This document shows, piece after piece, positions 30,252-40,800 of a stretch of 64,000 nt of DNA. The notes below the pieces were generated by a model. It had not been told where the DNA came from. It ran no database searches and worked only from the letters and a program-made list of their open reading frames with translations. The position numbers and the translations under genes were made by a program. This DNA comes from Pseudomonas sp. UMAB-08. GTDB taxonomy: Bacteria; Pseudomonadota; Gammaproteobacteria; Pseudomonadales; Pseudomonadaceae. Numbering within the stretch: position 1 is the first letter of the stretch; each line of letters opens with the position of its first letter. The stretch covers positions 65,392 to 129,391 of the forward strand of contig NZ_LT607420.1 in NCBI RefSeq assembly GCF_900095225.1. Reading direction: 5' to 3'.

Positions 30252-30280
30252 TTGCGCCCCACCAAGCCCTTCTCTACAAT
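30252..30280 (+). promoter_or_regulatory. Sigma-70 type promoter of the rpsF operon
   Basis: TTGCGC at 30252-30257, 17-base spacer, TACAAT at 30275-30280. This is the best -35/-10 pair between the REP palindrome and rpsF, and leaves a leader of about 115 nucleotides. Confidence 0.55.
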
Positions 30281-30359
30281 TGCGCCCCTTGCTGTCATGG
30301 CAGGCGCTCATGTGCCTGTCCCTGAGCAAGACAAACAGTGTCATTCACTCCTTGTCTGA

Positions 30360-30377
30360 CCGCTTTTTAGTTAGCGG
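30360..30377 (+). promoter_or_regulatory. Possible S6:S18 leader hairpin
   Basis: CCGCT and AGCGG pair around an 8-base T-rich loop, 26 bases before the rpsF start. Many bacteria have an rpsF leader RNA that binds the S6:S18 complex. The location and a CCG at the stem fit, but I have not shown the full motif. Confidence 0.3.
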
Positions 30378-30403
30378 CAGGCTACAACCCGTAAGGAGCA
30401 TTC

Positions 30404-30829
30404 ATGCGTCATTACGAAATCATCTTTTTGGTCCACCCGGATCAAAGCGAGCAAGTCGGCGGCATGGTAGAGCGTTACACCAAGCTGATCGAAGAAGACG
30501 GCGGCAAAATCCACCGTCTGGAAGATTGGGGCCGTCGTCAACTGGCCTATGCAATCAACAATGTTCACAAGGCTCACTACGTGATGCTGAACGTTGAATG
30601 CACCGGTAAAGCTTTGGCTGAACTGGAAGACAACTTCCGTTACAACGATGCCGTGATCCGTAACCTGGTCATCCGTCGCGACGAAGCCGTTACTGGCCAG
30701 TCCGAGATGCTCAAGGCTGAAGAAAACCGCAGTGAGCGCCGTGAGCGTCGTGACCGTCCTGAGCACTCCGACAGCGCCGATGGCGATGACGGCGACAACA
30801 GCGACGCCAGCGATAACGCTGACGAGTAA
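30404..30829 (+). CDS. rpsF: 30S ribosomal protein S6
   Basis: A small-subunit protein that binds 16S rRNA together with S18. The 141-residue protein has the S6 core at 1-95 ([37 protein letters not shown]) and a long, charged tail at about 105-141, ending in Asp/Glu/Ser/Asn-rich sequence ([14 protein letters not shown]). In E. coli and P. fluorescens, RimK adds glutamates to the S6 C-terminus (published knowledge); here the encoded tail is already acidic. AAGGAG precedes the ATG. It is the first gene of rpsF-rpsR-DUF2232-rplI. Confidence 0.97.
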   Translation: MRHYEIIFLVHPDQSEQVGGMVERYTKLIEEDGGKIHRLEDWGRRQLAYAINNVHKAHYVMLNVECTGKALAELEDNFRYNDAVIRNLVIRRDEAVTGQSEMLKAEENRSERRERRDRPEHSDSADGDDGDNSDASDNADE

Positions 30830-30857
30830 TCCACGGACCTTTTGAGGAGCCAATTAC

Positions 30858-31088
30858 ATGGCACGTTTCTTCCGTCGTCGTAAATTCTGCCGCTTCACCG
30901 CTGAAGACGTGAAAGAGATCGATTACAAAGATCTCAACACTCTGAAAGCCTACGTATCCGAGACCGGCAAAATCGTTCCAAGCCGTATCACTGGTACAAA
31001 AGCACGTTATCAGCGTCAGCTGGCCACCGCTATCAAGCGTGCCCGCTTCCTGGCCCTGCTGGCCTACACCGACAGCCACGGCCGCTGA
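30858..31088 (+). CDS. rpsR: 30S ribosomal protein S18
   Basis: A 76-residue basic protein of the 30S platform and the S6 partner. [42 protein letters not shown] and [21 protein letters not shown] are the standard S18 blocks. GAGGAG precedes the ATG. It follows rpsF by 28 bases. Confidence 0.98.
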
Positions 31089-31125
31089 GACCAGGCAGTC
31101 GACAAAGTAGTAAGGGATAGAACGC

Positions 31126-32022
31126 ATGCGCGCCATGGCTAATTTCATCATGCGCGGCCGCGTGCAGGCCACTCTCGTAGTGGTCGGATGTGCGGCGTTG
31201 CCGCTGTTGTTCTGGTTGAGTGCTGCCGCGGGTTGCCTTGTGCTTCTGCGGCGCGGTTTGAGTGATGCCGTTGGCATCCTCGCCTGGGCTCTGCTACCAG
31301 CATTGGTCTGGTGGTATTTCGGTGAACCCCGCACGCTTATGGTGTTGTTGGGTTCGCTAGGGTTGGCAGCGTTGTTACGTGCCAGCGAGTCTTGGGTCCG
31401 CGTGCTGCTGGTCAGCGTGGCATTGGGTCTGTTGTATGCAGTAATCCTGGGAGCGGTTTTCCGCGAACCCATCGACGCGATGGCGCTGGAGTTGCAAAAA
31501 CTCCTGCCGCAAGTCCTCGATGGTCTCTACCAGCAGTTATCGGTAGAAGAGCGAGCGCGTCTAGGGGCACTGATTGCACCGGTCCTTAACGGCCTGATAG
31601 CGGCTTTGTTGCAGATCGTCAGTGTGTTGAGCCTGATTCTTGGGCGTTACTGGCAAGCGTTGTTGTACAACCCGGGTGGTTTTGGCCGCGAGTTTCGCAG
31701 CATAAGACTCCCGCGAGTACCGGCGTTGGTGCTGCTGGTGTGCATGCTTCTGGGGCCGAATTTCGGTCCACAGATGGCGATGTTGACACCGTTGTGCAGC
31801 GTACCGCTGGTGTTTGCAGGGCTGGCCTTGATACATGGCCTGGTGGCTGAAAAGCACCTTGGCAGGTTCTGGCTGGTGGGGTTGTACGTAACGCTGTTGC
31901 TGTTTATGCAGCTGATCTATCCGTTGCTGGTGGTGTTAGCCATCGTCGACAGCCTGATTGATTTTCGCGGTCGTTTCGCGTCGAAAGACGTCGATAACGG
32001 TTCTGCGAACGGTGAAGGTTAA
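31126..32022 (+). CDS. DUF2232-type multi-pass membrane protein
   Basis: A 298-residue protein with about seven or eight hydrophobic segments (for example LVVVGCAALPLLFWLSAAAG, LLYAVILGAVF, LVLLVCMLLG, LLLFMQLIYPLLVVLAIVDSL). It is found between rpsR and rplI in Pseudomonas and I believe it corresponds to the DUF2232 family. Related proteins in other bacteria are suggested membrane transport or energy-coupling components, but no function can be assigned here. The ATG at 31126 has GGGATAG upstream; ATGs at 31135 and 31150 are alternatives. Confidence 0.8.
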   Translation: MRAMANFIMRGRVQATLVVVGCAALPLLFWLSAAAGCLVLLRRGLSDAVGILAWALLPALVWWYFGEPRTLMVLLGSLGLAALLRASESWVRVLLVSVALGLLYAVILGAVFREPIDAMALELQKLLPQVLDGLYQQLSVEERARLGALIAPVLNGLIAALLQIVSVLSLILGRYWQALLYNPGGFGREFRSIRLPRVPALVLLVCMLLGPNFGPQMAMLTPLCSVPLVFAGLALIHGLVAEKHLGRFWLVGLYVTLLLFMQLIYPLLVVLAIVDSLIDFRGRFASKDVDNGSANGEG

Positions 32023-32041
32023 AAGTTAAGAGGATTTTCAC

Positions 32042-32488
32042 ATGCAACTGATCCTTCTGGAAAAAGTCGCCAACCTGGGCAACCTGGGCGACAAAGTGAA
32101 TGTTAAGGCCGGTTACGGTCGTAACTTCCTGCTGCCGTACGGTAAAGCTACCGCTGCGACCGCTGCCAACGTGGCTGCGTTCGAAGAGCGTCGTGCTGAC
32201 CTGGAAAAACTGGCTGCAGACAAAAAAGCTTCTGCCGAAACTCGCGCTGCCCAACTGGCTGAGCTGGAAGTGACTATCACTGCCACCGCCGGTGACGAAG
32301 GCAAGCTGTTCGGTTCGATCGGCACCCACGACATCGCTGATGCACTGACCGCCTCTGGCGTTGAAGTTGCAAAAAGCGAAGTTCGTCTGCCGAACGGCAC
32401 TATCCGTAACATTGGCGAATTCGACGTAGCTGTGCACCTGCACAGCGACGTAGAAGCCACTGTACGCGTTATTGTTGTAGCCGCTTAA
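32042..32488 (+). CDS. rplI: 50S ribosomal protein L9
   Basis: A 148-residue large-subunit protein near the L1 stalk. The N-terminal domain reads [36 protein letters not shown], followed by a long connecting helix ([28 protein letters not shown]) and the C-terminal domain ([16 protein letters not shown]). AGAGGA precedes the ATG. It ends the ribosomal operon and is followed by a terminator. Confidence 0.98.
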   Translation: MQLILLEKVANLGNLGDKVNVKAGYGRNFLLPYGKATAATAANVAAFEERRADLEKLAADKKASAETRAAQLAELEVTITATAGDEGKLFGSIGTHDIADALTASGVEVAKSEVRLPNGTIRNIGEFDVAVHLHSDVEATVRVIVVAA

Positions 32489-32535
32489 AGCAACACTCAA
32501 TCGTCTGGCGACTTGCTCGTCAGACGGTTAACATC

Positions 32536-32576
32536 GGGCACGATCCTGTTCACAGGTCGTGCCTTTTGTCTTTTTG
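32536..32576 (+). terminator. Intrinsic terminator of the rpsF-rplI operon
   Basis: GGCACGA and TCGTGCC form a 7-bp stem across a 13-base loop, followed by TTTTGTCTTTTT. It lies between rplI and dnaB. A weaker CGTCTG/CAGACG hairpin lies just before it (32502-32526). Confidence 0.85.
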
Positions 32577-32598
32577 TTCCCCCTGATTCCGTGTGGCC

Positions 32599-33993
32599 AT
32601 GAACGATATTTCCGCGCCCGAGCAATACGATCTGCAAACCGCTGCCCTCAAGGTGCCGCCACACTCCATCGAGGCCGAACAGGCTGTGCTCGGTGGTCTG
32701 ATGCTGGACAACAACGCCTGGGAGCGCGTGCTCGATCAAGTATCGGACGGCGACTTCTATCGACATGACCACCGCCTGATTTTCCGCGCCATTGCCAAGC
32801 TGGCCGATCAAAACAGCCCGATTGACGTCGTCACCCTTGCCGAGCAACTGGACAAGGAAGGGCAGACCTCGCAGGTCGGCGGCCTGGGTTACCTCAGTGA
32901 GCTGGCGAAAAACATTCCGTCGGTCGCCAACATCAAGGCTTATGCGCAGATCGTTCGTGAGCGAGCGACCTTGCGTCAGTTGATCGGCATCAGTGCCGAA
33001 ATCGCCGACAGTGCGTTCAACCCTGAAGGTCGCAGCGCCGCCGAGATTCTTGACGAAGCCGAGCGGCAGATCTTCCAGATTGCCGAAGCGCGTCCAAAAA
33101 GTGGTGGCCCGGTCAGCGTCAACGACCTGCTGACCAAAGCCATCGACCGCATCGACACGTTGTTCAACACCGATAACGCGATTACCGGCCTGTCTACCGG
33201 TTATACCGACCTCGACGAGAAAACCAGCGGCTTGCAACCGTCGGACTTGATCATTGTTGCGGGTCGTCCGTCGATGGGTAAAACCACGTTCGCCATGAAC
33301 CTGGTAGAGAACGCGGTTCTGCGCAGCGATAAAGTAGTTCTGGTCTATTCGCTTGAGATGCCAGGTGAATCGCTGATCATGCGTATGCTGTCGTCGCTGG
33401 GTCGCATCGACCAGTCCAAAGTCCGCGCCGGGCGGCTGGAAGATGACGATTGGCCACGCCTGACCTCGGCGGTCAATCTGCTCAATGACCGCAAACTGTT
33501 CATTGATGACACCGCCGGCATCAGCCCTTCAGAGATGCGCGCGCGTACTCGCCGCGTGGTGCGTGAACACGGCGAAGTGGGTCTGATCATGATCGACTAC
33601 CTGCAATTGATGCAGATTCCAGGTTCCAGCGGTGACAACCGTACCAACGAGATTTCCGAGATTTCTCGCTCGCTGAAATCCCTGGCCAAAGAATTCGCCT
33701 GCCCAGTGGTCGCCTTGTCTCAGCTCAACCGTTCCCTGGAACAGCGCCCGAACAAGCGCCCGATCAACTCCGACTTGCGTGAATCCGGAGCGATCGAGCA
33801 GGATGCCGACGTCATCATGTTCGTTTACCGGGACGAGGTGTACCACCCGGAAACCGAGCATAAAGGCATCGCCGAGATCATCATCGGCAAGCAGCGTAAC
33901 GGTCCTATCGGTACGACGCGGTTGGCGTTCATCGGCAAATACACCCGTTTCGAGAACCTCGCGCCGGGCAGTTACAACTTCGACGACGAGTGA
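32599..33993 (+). CDS. dnaB: Replicative DNA helicase DnaB
   Basis: A hexameric 5'-3' helicase that opens the replication fork. The 464-residue protein has an N-terminal primase-interacting domain (IEAEQAVLGGLMLDNNAWERV) and a RecA-like C-terminal domain with Walker A GRPSMGKTTFAMN and Walker B-like LIMIDYLQLMQ. There is no intein. The start MNDISAPEQYDLQTA at 32599 was chosen; a GTG two codons upstream at 32593 is also open. Confidence 0.97.
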   Translation: MNDISAPEQYDLQTAALKVPPHSIEAEQAVLGGLMLDNNAWERVLDQVSDGDFYRHDHRLIFRAIAKLADQNSPIDVVTLAEQLDKEGQTSQVGGLGYLSELAKNIPSVANIKAYAQIVRERATLRQLIGISAEIADSAFNPEGRSAAEILDEAERQIFQIAEARPKSGGPVSVNDLLTKAIDRIDTLFNTDNAITGLSTGYTDLDEKTSGLQPSDLIIVAGRPSMGKTTFAMNLVENAVLRSDKVVLVYSLEMPGESLIMRMLSSLGRIDQSKVRAGRLEDDDWPRLTSAVNLLNDRKLFIDDTAGISPSEMRARTRRVVREHGEVGLIMIDYLQLMQIPGSSGDNRTNEISEISRSLKSLAKEFACPVVALSQLNRSLEQRPNKRPINSDLRESGAIEQDADVIMFVYRDEVYHPETEHKGIAEIIIGKQRNGPIGTTRLAFIGKYTRFENLAPGSYNFDDE

Positions 33994-34028
33994 TCCGCGT
34001 GAGGTTTGCTCGCGGCAAGGCTGCTTGA

Positions 34029-35213
34029 TTACGAGCCGGTTTCGGCATGGGTCAGTGTCTCCCAAAGGTAGTGGAAATAGCCCCGTGCCGGGCGTCGCTC
34101 TAGCAGCCAGCGTTGTGTTTCAGGCAGGGCTTGCTGCTTGCGATTGGCGAAGTGGTTGTACGCTACCTCAAGCGTCCCGTTCAGATCCCCGACCAGCTTG
34201 CCGTTGCACAACCATTCCGGCGTGACCTTTTCGTTCCTGTAGCGCGTGTGGAACTCCATGCCGTCGCGCAGTCGTTGCGACTGCTCCTCATACAGATCGA
34301 GACCTTGGATGTAGGCCGTTTCGGCAACGTTGATAAACGCTGCGAAGCCATAAGCGGTGTGTTCAAGGTCGCGGCAGGTTTCTTGCGCGTGCCCTGTGAC
34401 GAACACGGTCTGGCCTTCCCAGTAGGTGATCAGTTCCGCTTCTGTCTTGGCGCAATCAGCGGGTGCGACAGGCAATGGTCCGTCGGCGCTTGAGTAAATG
34501 AAGGCCGGAAGCCGTTTGCGCCAGTCAGCGATGGCGTTTTCGTACAGTTGGCGATCATCAAGGAATACGCCGATATTGAGTTGCGCCTCGATACCGCTCG
34601 CTTGCCAGTTGCCGTAATGACAGACGCCGATGCGCTGTGCTGCCCCGCGTTGTATGTCGGGTAAGTACTGGGTGAGCAGCATCTGTGAAAAGCGCTCGAT
34701 ATCGGCTTGCGCCCAGGCATCGGAACGATAGCGAATGATTTCCGCGGCCCGTGTCCAGAGTTGCGCTGACCATGAAGCTTGAAGCGGCGCGTTGGAGTGG
34801 GTATGCCCGCCTGCAAGTGTGCGAGCCCAGGCATTCATGATGGCGACTGCGTTCTCCGCATGCTTGCGTTCACCGCTGTAGGACCATGCCAGAGCCTGCG
34901 TGTAAGCCGCTTGCGCATCGCGCACCTCATCCGAACAACCCTTGTCTGGCTTGGAAAACGGACCGCATTCGACGGTTTTCCAGGGCGATGATCGATACTC
35001 CACAGCGGCCAGAGGATCGTCCATCAACAATGCATACGATTCTCGCCAGGGTGATCGTCCTTGTTCTATGGCCTCCCGAACGAAATCCAGCCGCTGACTG
35101 TTCAGCAGTACTCCTGGGTGAGTGAATGAGGCTGAGTCGGCGGCAAAGCTGTTCAGCGCGGCGCTGAACGTGAGTCCTGCGAGCAGGGCTGTGGAGCTGT
35201 GTTGTAGGTTCAC
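34029..35213 (-). CDS. Exported alginate-lyase-superfamily protein
   Basis: A 394-residue protein from a GTG start at 35213 (VNLQHSSTALLAGLTFSAALNSFA then ADS), which puts a signal peptide of about 25 residues at the N-terminus and has AGGGA eight bases upstream. The open frame extends 24 codons more without a good site. The body is an alpha/alpha-toroid lyase type: HPGVLLNSQRLDFVR, AAYTQALAWSYSGERKHAENA, IMNAWARTL and GNWQASGIEAQLNIGVFLDD. This matches the alginate_lyase family, which cleaves uronic-acid polysaccharides by beta-elimination. The substrate is unproven, and no alginate gene cluster is nearby. It is convergent with dnaB. Confidence 0.75.
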   Translation of the reverse strand: MNLQHSSTALLAGLTFSAALNSFAADSASFTHPGVLLNSQRLDFVREAIEQGRSPWRESYALLMDDPLAAVEYRSSPWKTVECGPFSKPDKGCSDEVRDAQAAYTQALAWSYSGERKHAENAVAIMNAWARTLAGGHTHSNAPLQASWSAQLWTRAAEIIRYRSDAWAQADIERFSQMLLTQYLPDIQRGAAQRIGVCHYGNWQASGIEAQLNIGVFLDDRQLYENAIADWRKRLPAFIYSSADGPLPVAPADCAKTEAELITYWEGQTVFVTGHAQETCRDLEHTAYGFAAFINVAETAYIQGLDLYEEQSQRLRDGMEFHTRYRNEKVTPEWLCNGKLVGDLNGTLEVAYNHFANRKQQALPETQRWLLERRPARGYFHYLWETLTHAETGS

Positions 35214-35442
35214 GGTATATTCCCTGAGTGATGAAACCCTGCCGGGCTGACGATCCATGTCCTGCCGACCTGTCTGTCGGAGCAAAAAGCTCGTGACTTC
35301 GGGTTAATCAGGTATTGCCGCTGGAGGCAAGAAAAAAGCCGGGCTGCCAGATCAGCTAGTGTGGATGCGTGGCGTGGATCTATCGCTTAAAGCCGACCGT
35401 CGTAGTCGGAATTGGTTAAATTTTGTGCTATATTCCGCGACC

Positions 35443-35465
35443 GCGATTTTGTCGACAAAAATCGC
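35443..35465. promoter_or_regulatory. Palindrome centred on GTCGAC upstream of ygiQ
   Basis: GCGATTTT-GTCGAC-AAAAATCGC is a near-perfect palindrome (one extra A on the right). It lies just after a TATATT hexamer (35430-35435) and 30 bases before the ygiQ start. The TTGTCGACAA core resembles operators of GntR/FadR-type repressors, but no regulator is nearby. Confidence 0.4.
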
Positions 35466-35494
35466 CTCCCTGAACACCAACGCCGGTCATCGTC

Positions 35495-37804
35495 ATGCAA
35501 GCAGCCAAGCCGTTATTTGACTATCCCAAGTACTGGGCCGAATGTTTCGGACCAGCGCCTTTCCTGCCCATGTGCCGGGAAGAAATGGATCAGCTGGGTT
35601 GGGATTCCTGCGACATCATCATCGTCACCGGGGATGCGTATGTTGACCATCCGTCGTTTGGCATGGCAATCATCGGCCGGCTGCTGGAGTCTCAGGGCTT
35701 CCGCGTCGGGATCATTGCCCAGCCGAACTGGCAGTCCAAAGACGACTTCATGAAGCTCGGCGAGCCGAATCTGTTCTTCGGTGTCGCTGCCGGCAACATG
35801 GACTCGATGATCAACCGCTACACCGCCGACAAAAAAGTGCGCTCCGATGACGCGTACACGCCCGGCGGCATGGCCGGCAAGCGTCCGGACCGCGCCAGTC
35901 TGGTGTACAGCCAGCGCTGCAAGGAAGCCTACAAGCATGTGCCGATTGTATTGGGCGGTATCGAAGCCTCGTTGCGCCGTATTGCCCACTACGATTACTG
36001 GCAGGATCGGGTTCGCAACTCGATCCTGATCGACGCCTGTGCCGATATCCTGCTGTACGGCAACGCCGAGCGGGCCATTGTCGAAGTCGCCCAGCGTCTG
36101 TCCTACGGTCACAAGATCGAAGACATTACCGACGTGCGCGGCACGGCGTTCATTCGTCGTGACACGCCTAAAGACTGGTTCGAAGTCGACTCCACGCGTA
36201 TTGACCGTCCGGGCAAGGTCGACAAGATCATCAACCCGTACGTCAACACCCAGGACACCCAGGCCTGCGCCATCGAGCAGGAAAAAGGTCCGGTGGACGA
36301 TCCGCAGGAAGCCAAGGTCGTGCAGTTGCTGGCCAGCCCTCGGATGACTCGCGACAAGACAGTCATTCGTCTGCCGTCCATGGAAAAAGTCCGCGCTGAC
36401 GCCGTGCTCTATGCCCACGCCAACCGCGTGTTGCACCTGGAAACCAACCCGGGCAACGCCCGCGCGCTGGTGCAGAAGCACGGCGAAGTGGACGTCTGGT
36501 TCAACCCGCCACCGATTCCGATGACCACCGAAGAAATGGACTACGTGTTCGGCATGCCCTATGCGCGTGTTCCGCACCCGGTGTATGGCAAGGAGAAAAT
36601 CCCTGCCTACGACATGATCCGTTTCTCGGTGAACATTATGCGTGGCTGCTTCGGCGGCTGTACCTTCTGCTCGATCACCGAGCACGAAGGACGGATTATT
36701 CAGAACCGTTCAGAAGAGTCGATCATTCGCGAAATCGAAGAAATTCGCGACAAGGTTCCCGGTTTTACCGGCGTTATTTCCGACCTCGGGGGCCCGACTG
36801 CGAACATGTATCGCATCGCCTGCAAGAGCACCGAGATCGAATCCGCCTGCCGCAAGCCGTCCTGCGTGTTCCCGGGCATTTGCCCGAATCTGAACACCGA
36901 CCACTCGGCGCTGATTCAGCTGTACCGAAGCGCTCGTGCCTTGCCTGGCGTGAAGAAAATCCTGATCGCCTCCGGCCTGCGTTACGACCTGGCGGTCGAG
37001 TCGCCGGAGTACGTCAAAGAGTTGGTGACCCACCACGTCGGTGGTTACCTGAAGATCGCCCCGGAACACACCGAGGAAGGTCCGCTCAACCAGATGATGA
37101 AACCGGGCATTGGCAGCTATGACAAGTTCAAGCGCATGTTCGAGAAGTATTCGAAAGAAGCCGGTAAAGAGCAGTACCTGATCCCGTACTTCATCGCGGC
37201 CCACCCAGGCACCACCGATGAAGACATGATGAACCTGGCGCTCTGGCTCAAGGGCAACGGTTTCCGCGCCGATCAGGTGCAGGCGTTCTACCCGTCGCCG
37301 ATGGCCACCGCCACCGCCATGTATCACTCGGGGAAGAACCCGTTGCGCAAAGTGACCTACAAGAGCGACTCGGTCACCATCGTTAAAAGCGAAGAACAAC
37401 GCCGGCTGCACAAGGCGTTCCTGCGCTACCACGACCCGAAAGGTTGGCCGATGCTGCGTGAAGCCCTCATACGCATGGGCCGCTCCGACCTGATCGGGCC
37501 GGGCAAGAATCAGCTCATTCCGCTGCATCAGCCAGCGACGGATAGCTATGAAAGCGCCCGTCGCAAGAACTCGACGCCGGCTGGTAGCCACAAGGTTGCC
37601 AAGACCACGAAGACCACGCTGATTCAGACCCAGCATACTGGCCTGCCTCCTCGCGCCAGCGATGGCGGCAACCCGTGGGACAAGCGCGAAGAGGCCAAAG
37701 CAGCGGCGTTTGCCCGCAACAAGCAGGCGGCCAAAGAGCGCATTGAGGCCGCCAAGGGTGGCAAGAGCCAGCGGCCAGTGCGCAAGCCAGTGGTTCCGCG
37801 CTAG
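35495..37804 (+). CDS. YgiQ family radical SAM protein
   Basis: A 769-residue UPF0313 protein. The N-terminal domain (about 1-300) begins [29 protein letters not shown]. The radical SAM domain has the [4Fe-4S] motif CFGGCTFC with Cys385, Cys389 and Cys392, followed by SITEHEGR. The C-terminal tail from about 690 is Lys/Arg-rich and probably disordered. The reaction of YgiQ proteins is not established to my knowledge. It stands alone, with an AT-rich upstream region and a GTCGAC palindrome. Confidence 0.88.
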   Translation: MQAAKPLFDYPKYWAECFGPAPFLPMCREEMDQLGWDSCDIIIVTGDAYVDHPSFGMAIIGRLLESQGFRVGIIAQPNWQSKDDFMKLGEPNLFFGVAAGNMDSMINRYTADKKVRSDDAYTPGGMAGKRPDRASLVYSQRCKEAYKHVPIVLGGIEASLRRIAHYDYWQDRVRNSILIDACADILLYGNAERAIVEVAQRLSYGHKIEDITDVRGTAFIRRDTPKDWFEVDSTRIDRPGKVDKIINPYVNTQDTQACAIEQEKGPVDDPQEAKVVQLLASPRMTRDKTVIRLPSMEKVRADAVLYAHANRVLHLETNPGNARALVQKHGEVDVWFNPPPIPMTTEEMDYVFGMPYARVPHPVYGKEKIPAYDMIRFSVNIMRGCFGGCTFCSITEHEGRIIQNRSEESIIREIEEIRDKVPGFTGVISDLGGPTANMYRIACKSTEIESACRKPSCVFPGICPNLNTDHSALIQLYRSARALPGVKKILIASGLRYDLAVESPEYVKELVTHHVGGYLKIAPEHTEEGPLNQMMKPGIGSYDKFKRMFEKYSKEAGKEQYLIPYFIAAHPGTTDEDMMNLALWLKGNGFRADQVQAFYPSPMATATAMYHSGKNPLRKVTYKSDSVTIVKSEEQRRLHKAFLRYHDPKGWPMLREALIRMGRSDLIGPGKNQLIPLHQPATDSYESARRKNSTPAGSHKVAKTTKTTLIQTQHTGLPPRASDGGNPWDKREEAKAAAFARNKQAAKERIEAAKGGKSQRPVRKPVVPR

Positions 37805-37820
37805 GCAGCACGCCCATGCA

Positions 37821-37851
37821 CCACAACGCCAGCCTCAGGCGAGCGTTGTGG
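37821..37851. terminator. Hairpin between convergent ygiQ and toxin-like gene
   Basis: CCACAACGC and GCGTTGTGG form a perfect 9-bp stem over a 13-base loop that itself contains GCC-TCA-GGC. It is in the 78-base gap between the two stops, so it probably serves both. No T tail. Confidence 0.6.
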
Positions 37852-37882
37852 TCAGGCCGTCAGGCGTGTTTAACGTTTTCGG

Positions 37883-40800
37883 TCAAGGTAGCCGGCCTCC
37901 TTCGAACACCGTGAACGCCCCATCAGGCACTTTCGATTTAAGTGCCATGAGCCCCGCAGTGCAGGATTGGCAGGTCGGATAGGTTGAAAAAACCTCAATC
38001 GATTCCACTTTGGTGAAGTCAATTTTATCGGCGTTTAATGCGTTCAATATCATGTGCTCGCTGTCCATCATCCTGTGATTTCCTGACGCGTTAGCGGTCA
38101 GGTCGGGAAGGAAGAGGGCCTCGTGAGGGTCCGCTTTACGCGTGCCTACCGGGTTTTTAGTTCGCTGGGCATTGATGTAGTGCGTTTTCTCCGGTGATAC
38201 CGCGATGCCGTCCTTGGTGATGTTCCAGTTTTTTAGCGTGGCGCCATCGCCTTTGTCGGTCTGTTTTGTCAGTGGGAAATCAAGACGAGACTTTTTTAAG
38301 CCAGACAGGCTGTAATAAACTTTCGTCGGTTGGCGGTCTGACTCTTTTGATTTGATTTTTACGTACGCGAAGTTTTTGTTTTCAGGGGTCAGGCGTTGTG
38401 TCGTTGCCCGCTGTGTAATGTTGTCTGCGGTAAATATTGTCTCTGACACGTGCAGCCTGTTCAGTTCAGTGGCAATCCCCGCTCTCGCAGTCAGCGGAGT
38501 GTTCAGGTCGAGCGACGTCCATGATGGCCTGTTAACACGAGCAGCTACAACCGCGCGGTCTTGAGTATATTTGCAAAAAAGTGCCGCCTGCTCAGGCGTA
38601 GTGCCCATGTCGAACGGCCCCCCTACAAATGTGCTGATGTAGGTTTCCTTTCCCGCAACGATGTCCCGTTTGATCGCGTTCAGGTCCGCGTCGATGACGG
38701 CGGGGCTGAGTTCTTTTATGTACCTGTTCGCATCGTAAGAGCCATTATAAATATAGATAAGATAGTGTTCATCTTTGAGGCGGGTTGCCGCGCCCACGTT
38801 ATTAATGTTCACCTGTATTCGGGTTAAGGCCAGCGGCCGGTCGTCAAAAAAATGCCCCGAGTAATAAATGCCCTCGTCCGCTTGGGTAACGATTACTTTC
38901 GCGCCGCCGACTGTTCGTTTTGCAACAACAGCCGAAATGATACGGGTATCTTTTATACCCTCCACCAGACCGTCCTTGATCTCGATCTGTTTGAAAATAT
39001 CGTTTCCCCCCGTGACGGTTGCCGTAATTTTCTGTTTGTAGTTTTTAGGCAGAAGTAACGCGGTTCCTGATTTTTTAATGAGCAGGCCGTTTTTTATCTC
39101 ATGGACACTGCGTTGATGTACCAGTGTGCCCGTACCGTCGGTGGTCACGCGCCTGTCTGTAAACCAAGGCACGGCATCGATTCCCTTTTTCGTGACAGCG
39201 TCAACGTTACTATGTCCTTCATTCCTGAACGCATTCGGGGCACACTTAACAAGGTCGTCGGGCGATCTTTTAAGCCGGCAAGGCACTTTCAAGAGCGGGT
39301 CCAATTCATCTGCTTTGTTTAAAGTCCGTGTCCGCCTCAATACAGATTGCCCGTTCTCGCGGGTTATCATTTTATACGTAATGCCGCCGGCCTCCAGAAA
39401 GAGATCATCCCCCCATCGCGTCCACTGTTTAGTAAGGTTCGGTGTCGTGTCCAAAAGCGTCCAGCCGCCATTCTGATCATTAAGTGCGATGTCTGTGGGC
39501 ACATGGCGACTGAGGCTGCCTTGGTCGTTGATACGCATCAATGGCGCGCCATAGGGCTGACGTGTCATGGGGTCGACAAGATAAGGCGTCGAACCTTTTG
39601 CCGATGAACGAAGGTCATGATAAGTCAGCACGTTTTGATGCTGATTGACCTTTCGCACGCGATAGCGGTTATCCGACATTATCCATGCGGCCGGTTGTTC
39701 GTCGGTGACCAGGCGTAAACCCTTATTGCCATGACGGACTATCATCAGCCGGTTTTTCAACTGTTTGACGCCAACCCGAAGTAAGTGCACGCCTGCATGA
39801 TTCAGTTTAAGGACGACGTGTGTGCCGGATTTGAACAGCGTGAAAACGCCGTCTAACGGGTTAATTGCCGTCGCTGCGGTGGCAAGGTAGTTACCGGCAA
39901 GAGGCGCCAGGCGAGGCAGACTGGCTCTGAGGCCAAACGTCGCGGCATTGCGCACGAAGCGAAACGTAAGGCTACCCATTTTTGCCAACGGCGCTATTAG
40001 AGAAAGCACATCAAAAGCAAGTCCGATCGAGGCCATGATAATAGTGCGAAGGTCGCCCGACTTGATGCCCGAAACAAGATCTTCCAGTGGACCCCATAGA
40101 GGGATGACGTAGTTTTTCAGAAACGCCACCGCATCGACCGAACTGTCGAACGAGGTGACTCCCCTGGCCGCTTCGCGGAGTTTACTTTCGCTTTCGAAAA
40201 GATAACGTTGAGCCACGTCACGGCCTATCTGCACCGTTCGCAACGGTCGCCAGGTCTCCGCCATCGTTGTTGTGTGGCGAGCAGGAAGATACCCTTGGAG
40301 AAAGTGAACAACCGCCGTAGAGGTGGTGTTTAACAGCGGCGCAGCCCCTGTGGCATATGCGTTCAGGTCGAATGGCAGCAGCGTCCCGCGCCGCATATAG
40401 GCGCTGTTGCGGAGCTTGATTGCATTGGATATTGGTGCAAGAACGAGGTCATCCCTGCGACGGATAAACCCTGCATAAGGCAACACTTCATGAACGTTTT
40501 CTCGGCCTTCATGGGTGGCGTGGATGATGAATCCATACCGCGCCATCAGTGCCTGGAAATTGCGCTCATCATCGTCCAGCGCAATGTTGGCCGTAGGTTT
40601 ACGCAACCCGTATAACTGAACGTGTCCGTGTTCAATGGCGTCGCGTTCTTGCCTGGGAAGATCGCTGATGAGCGCCACGATGATGTGTTCATAGGCAGCC
40701 TTTGTGCTTTTCAGCCATGCCCCGAAGTCGGCCTCAAATGCGGTGGGTATGTCAGGGAGACCTTTGTATCTTGCGAGCGGCGGAAGGAAAACGCCGGTTG

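Noticed and set aside
32599..33993. Intein in dnaB
   Set aside because: The protein has normal length and uninterrupted Walker motifs.
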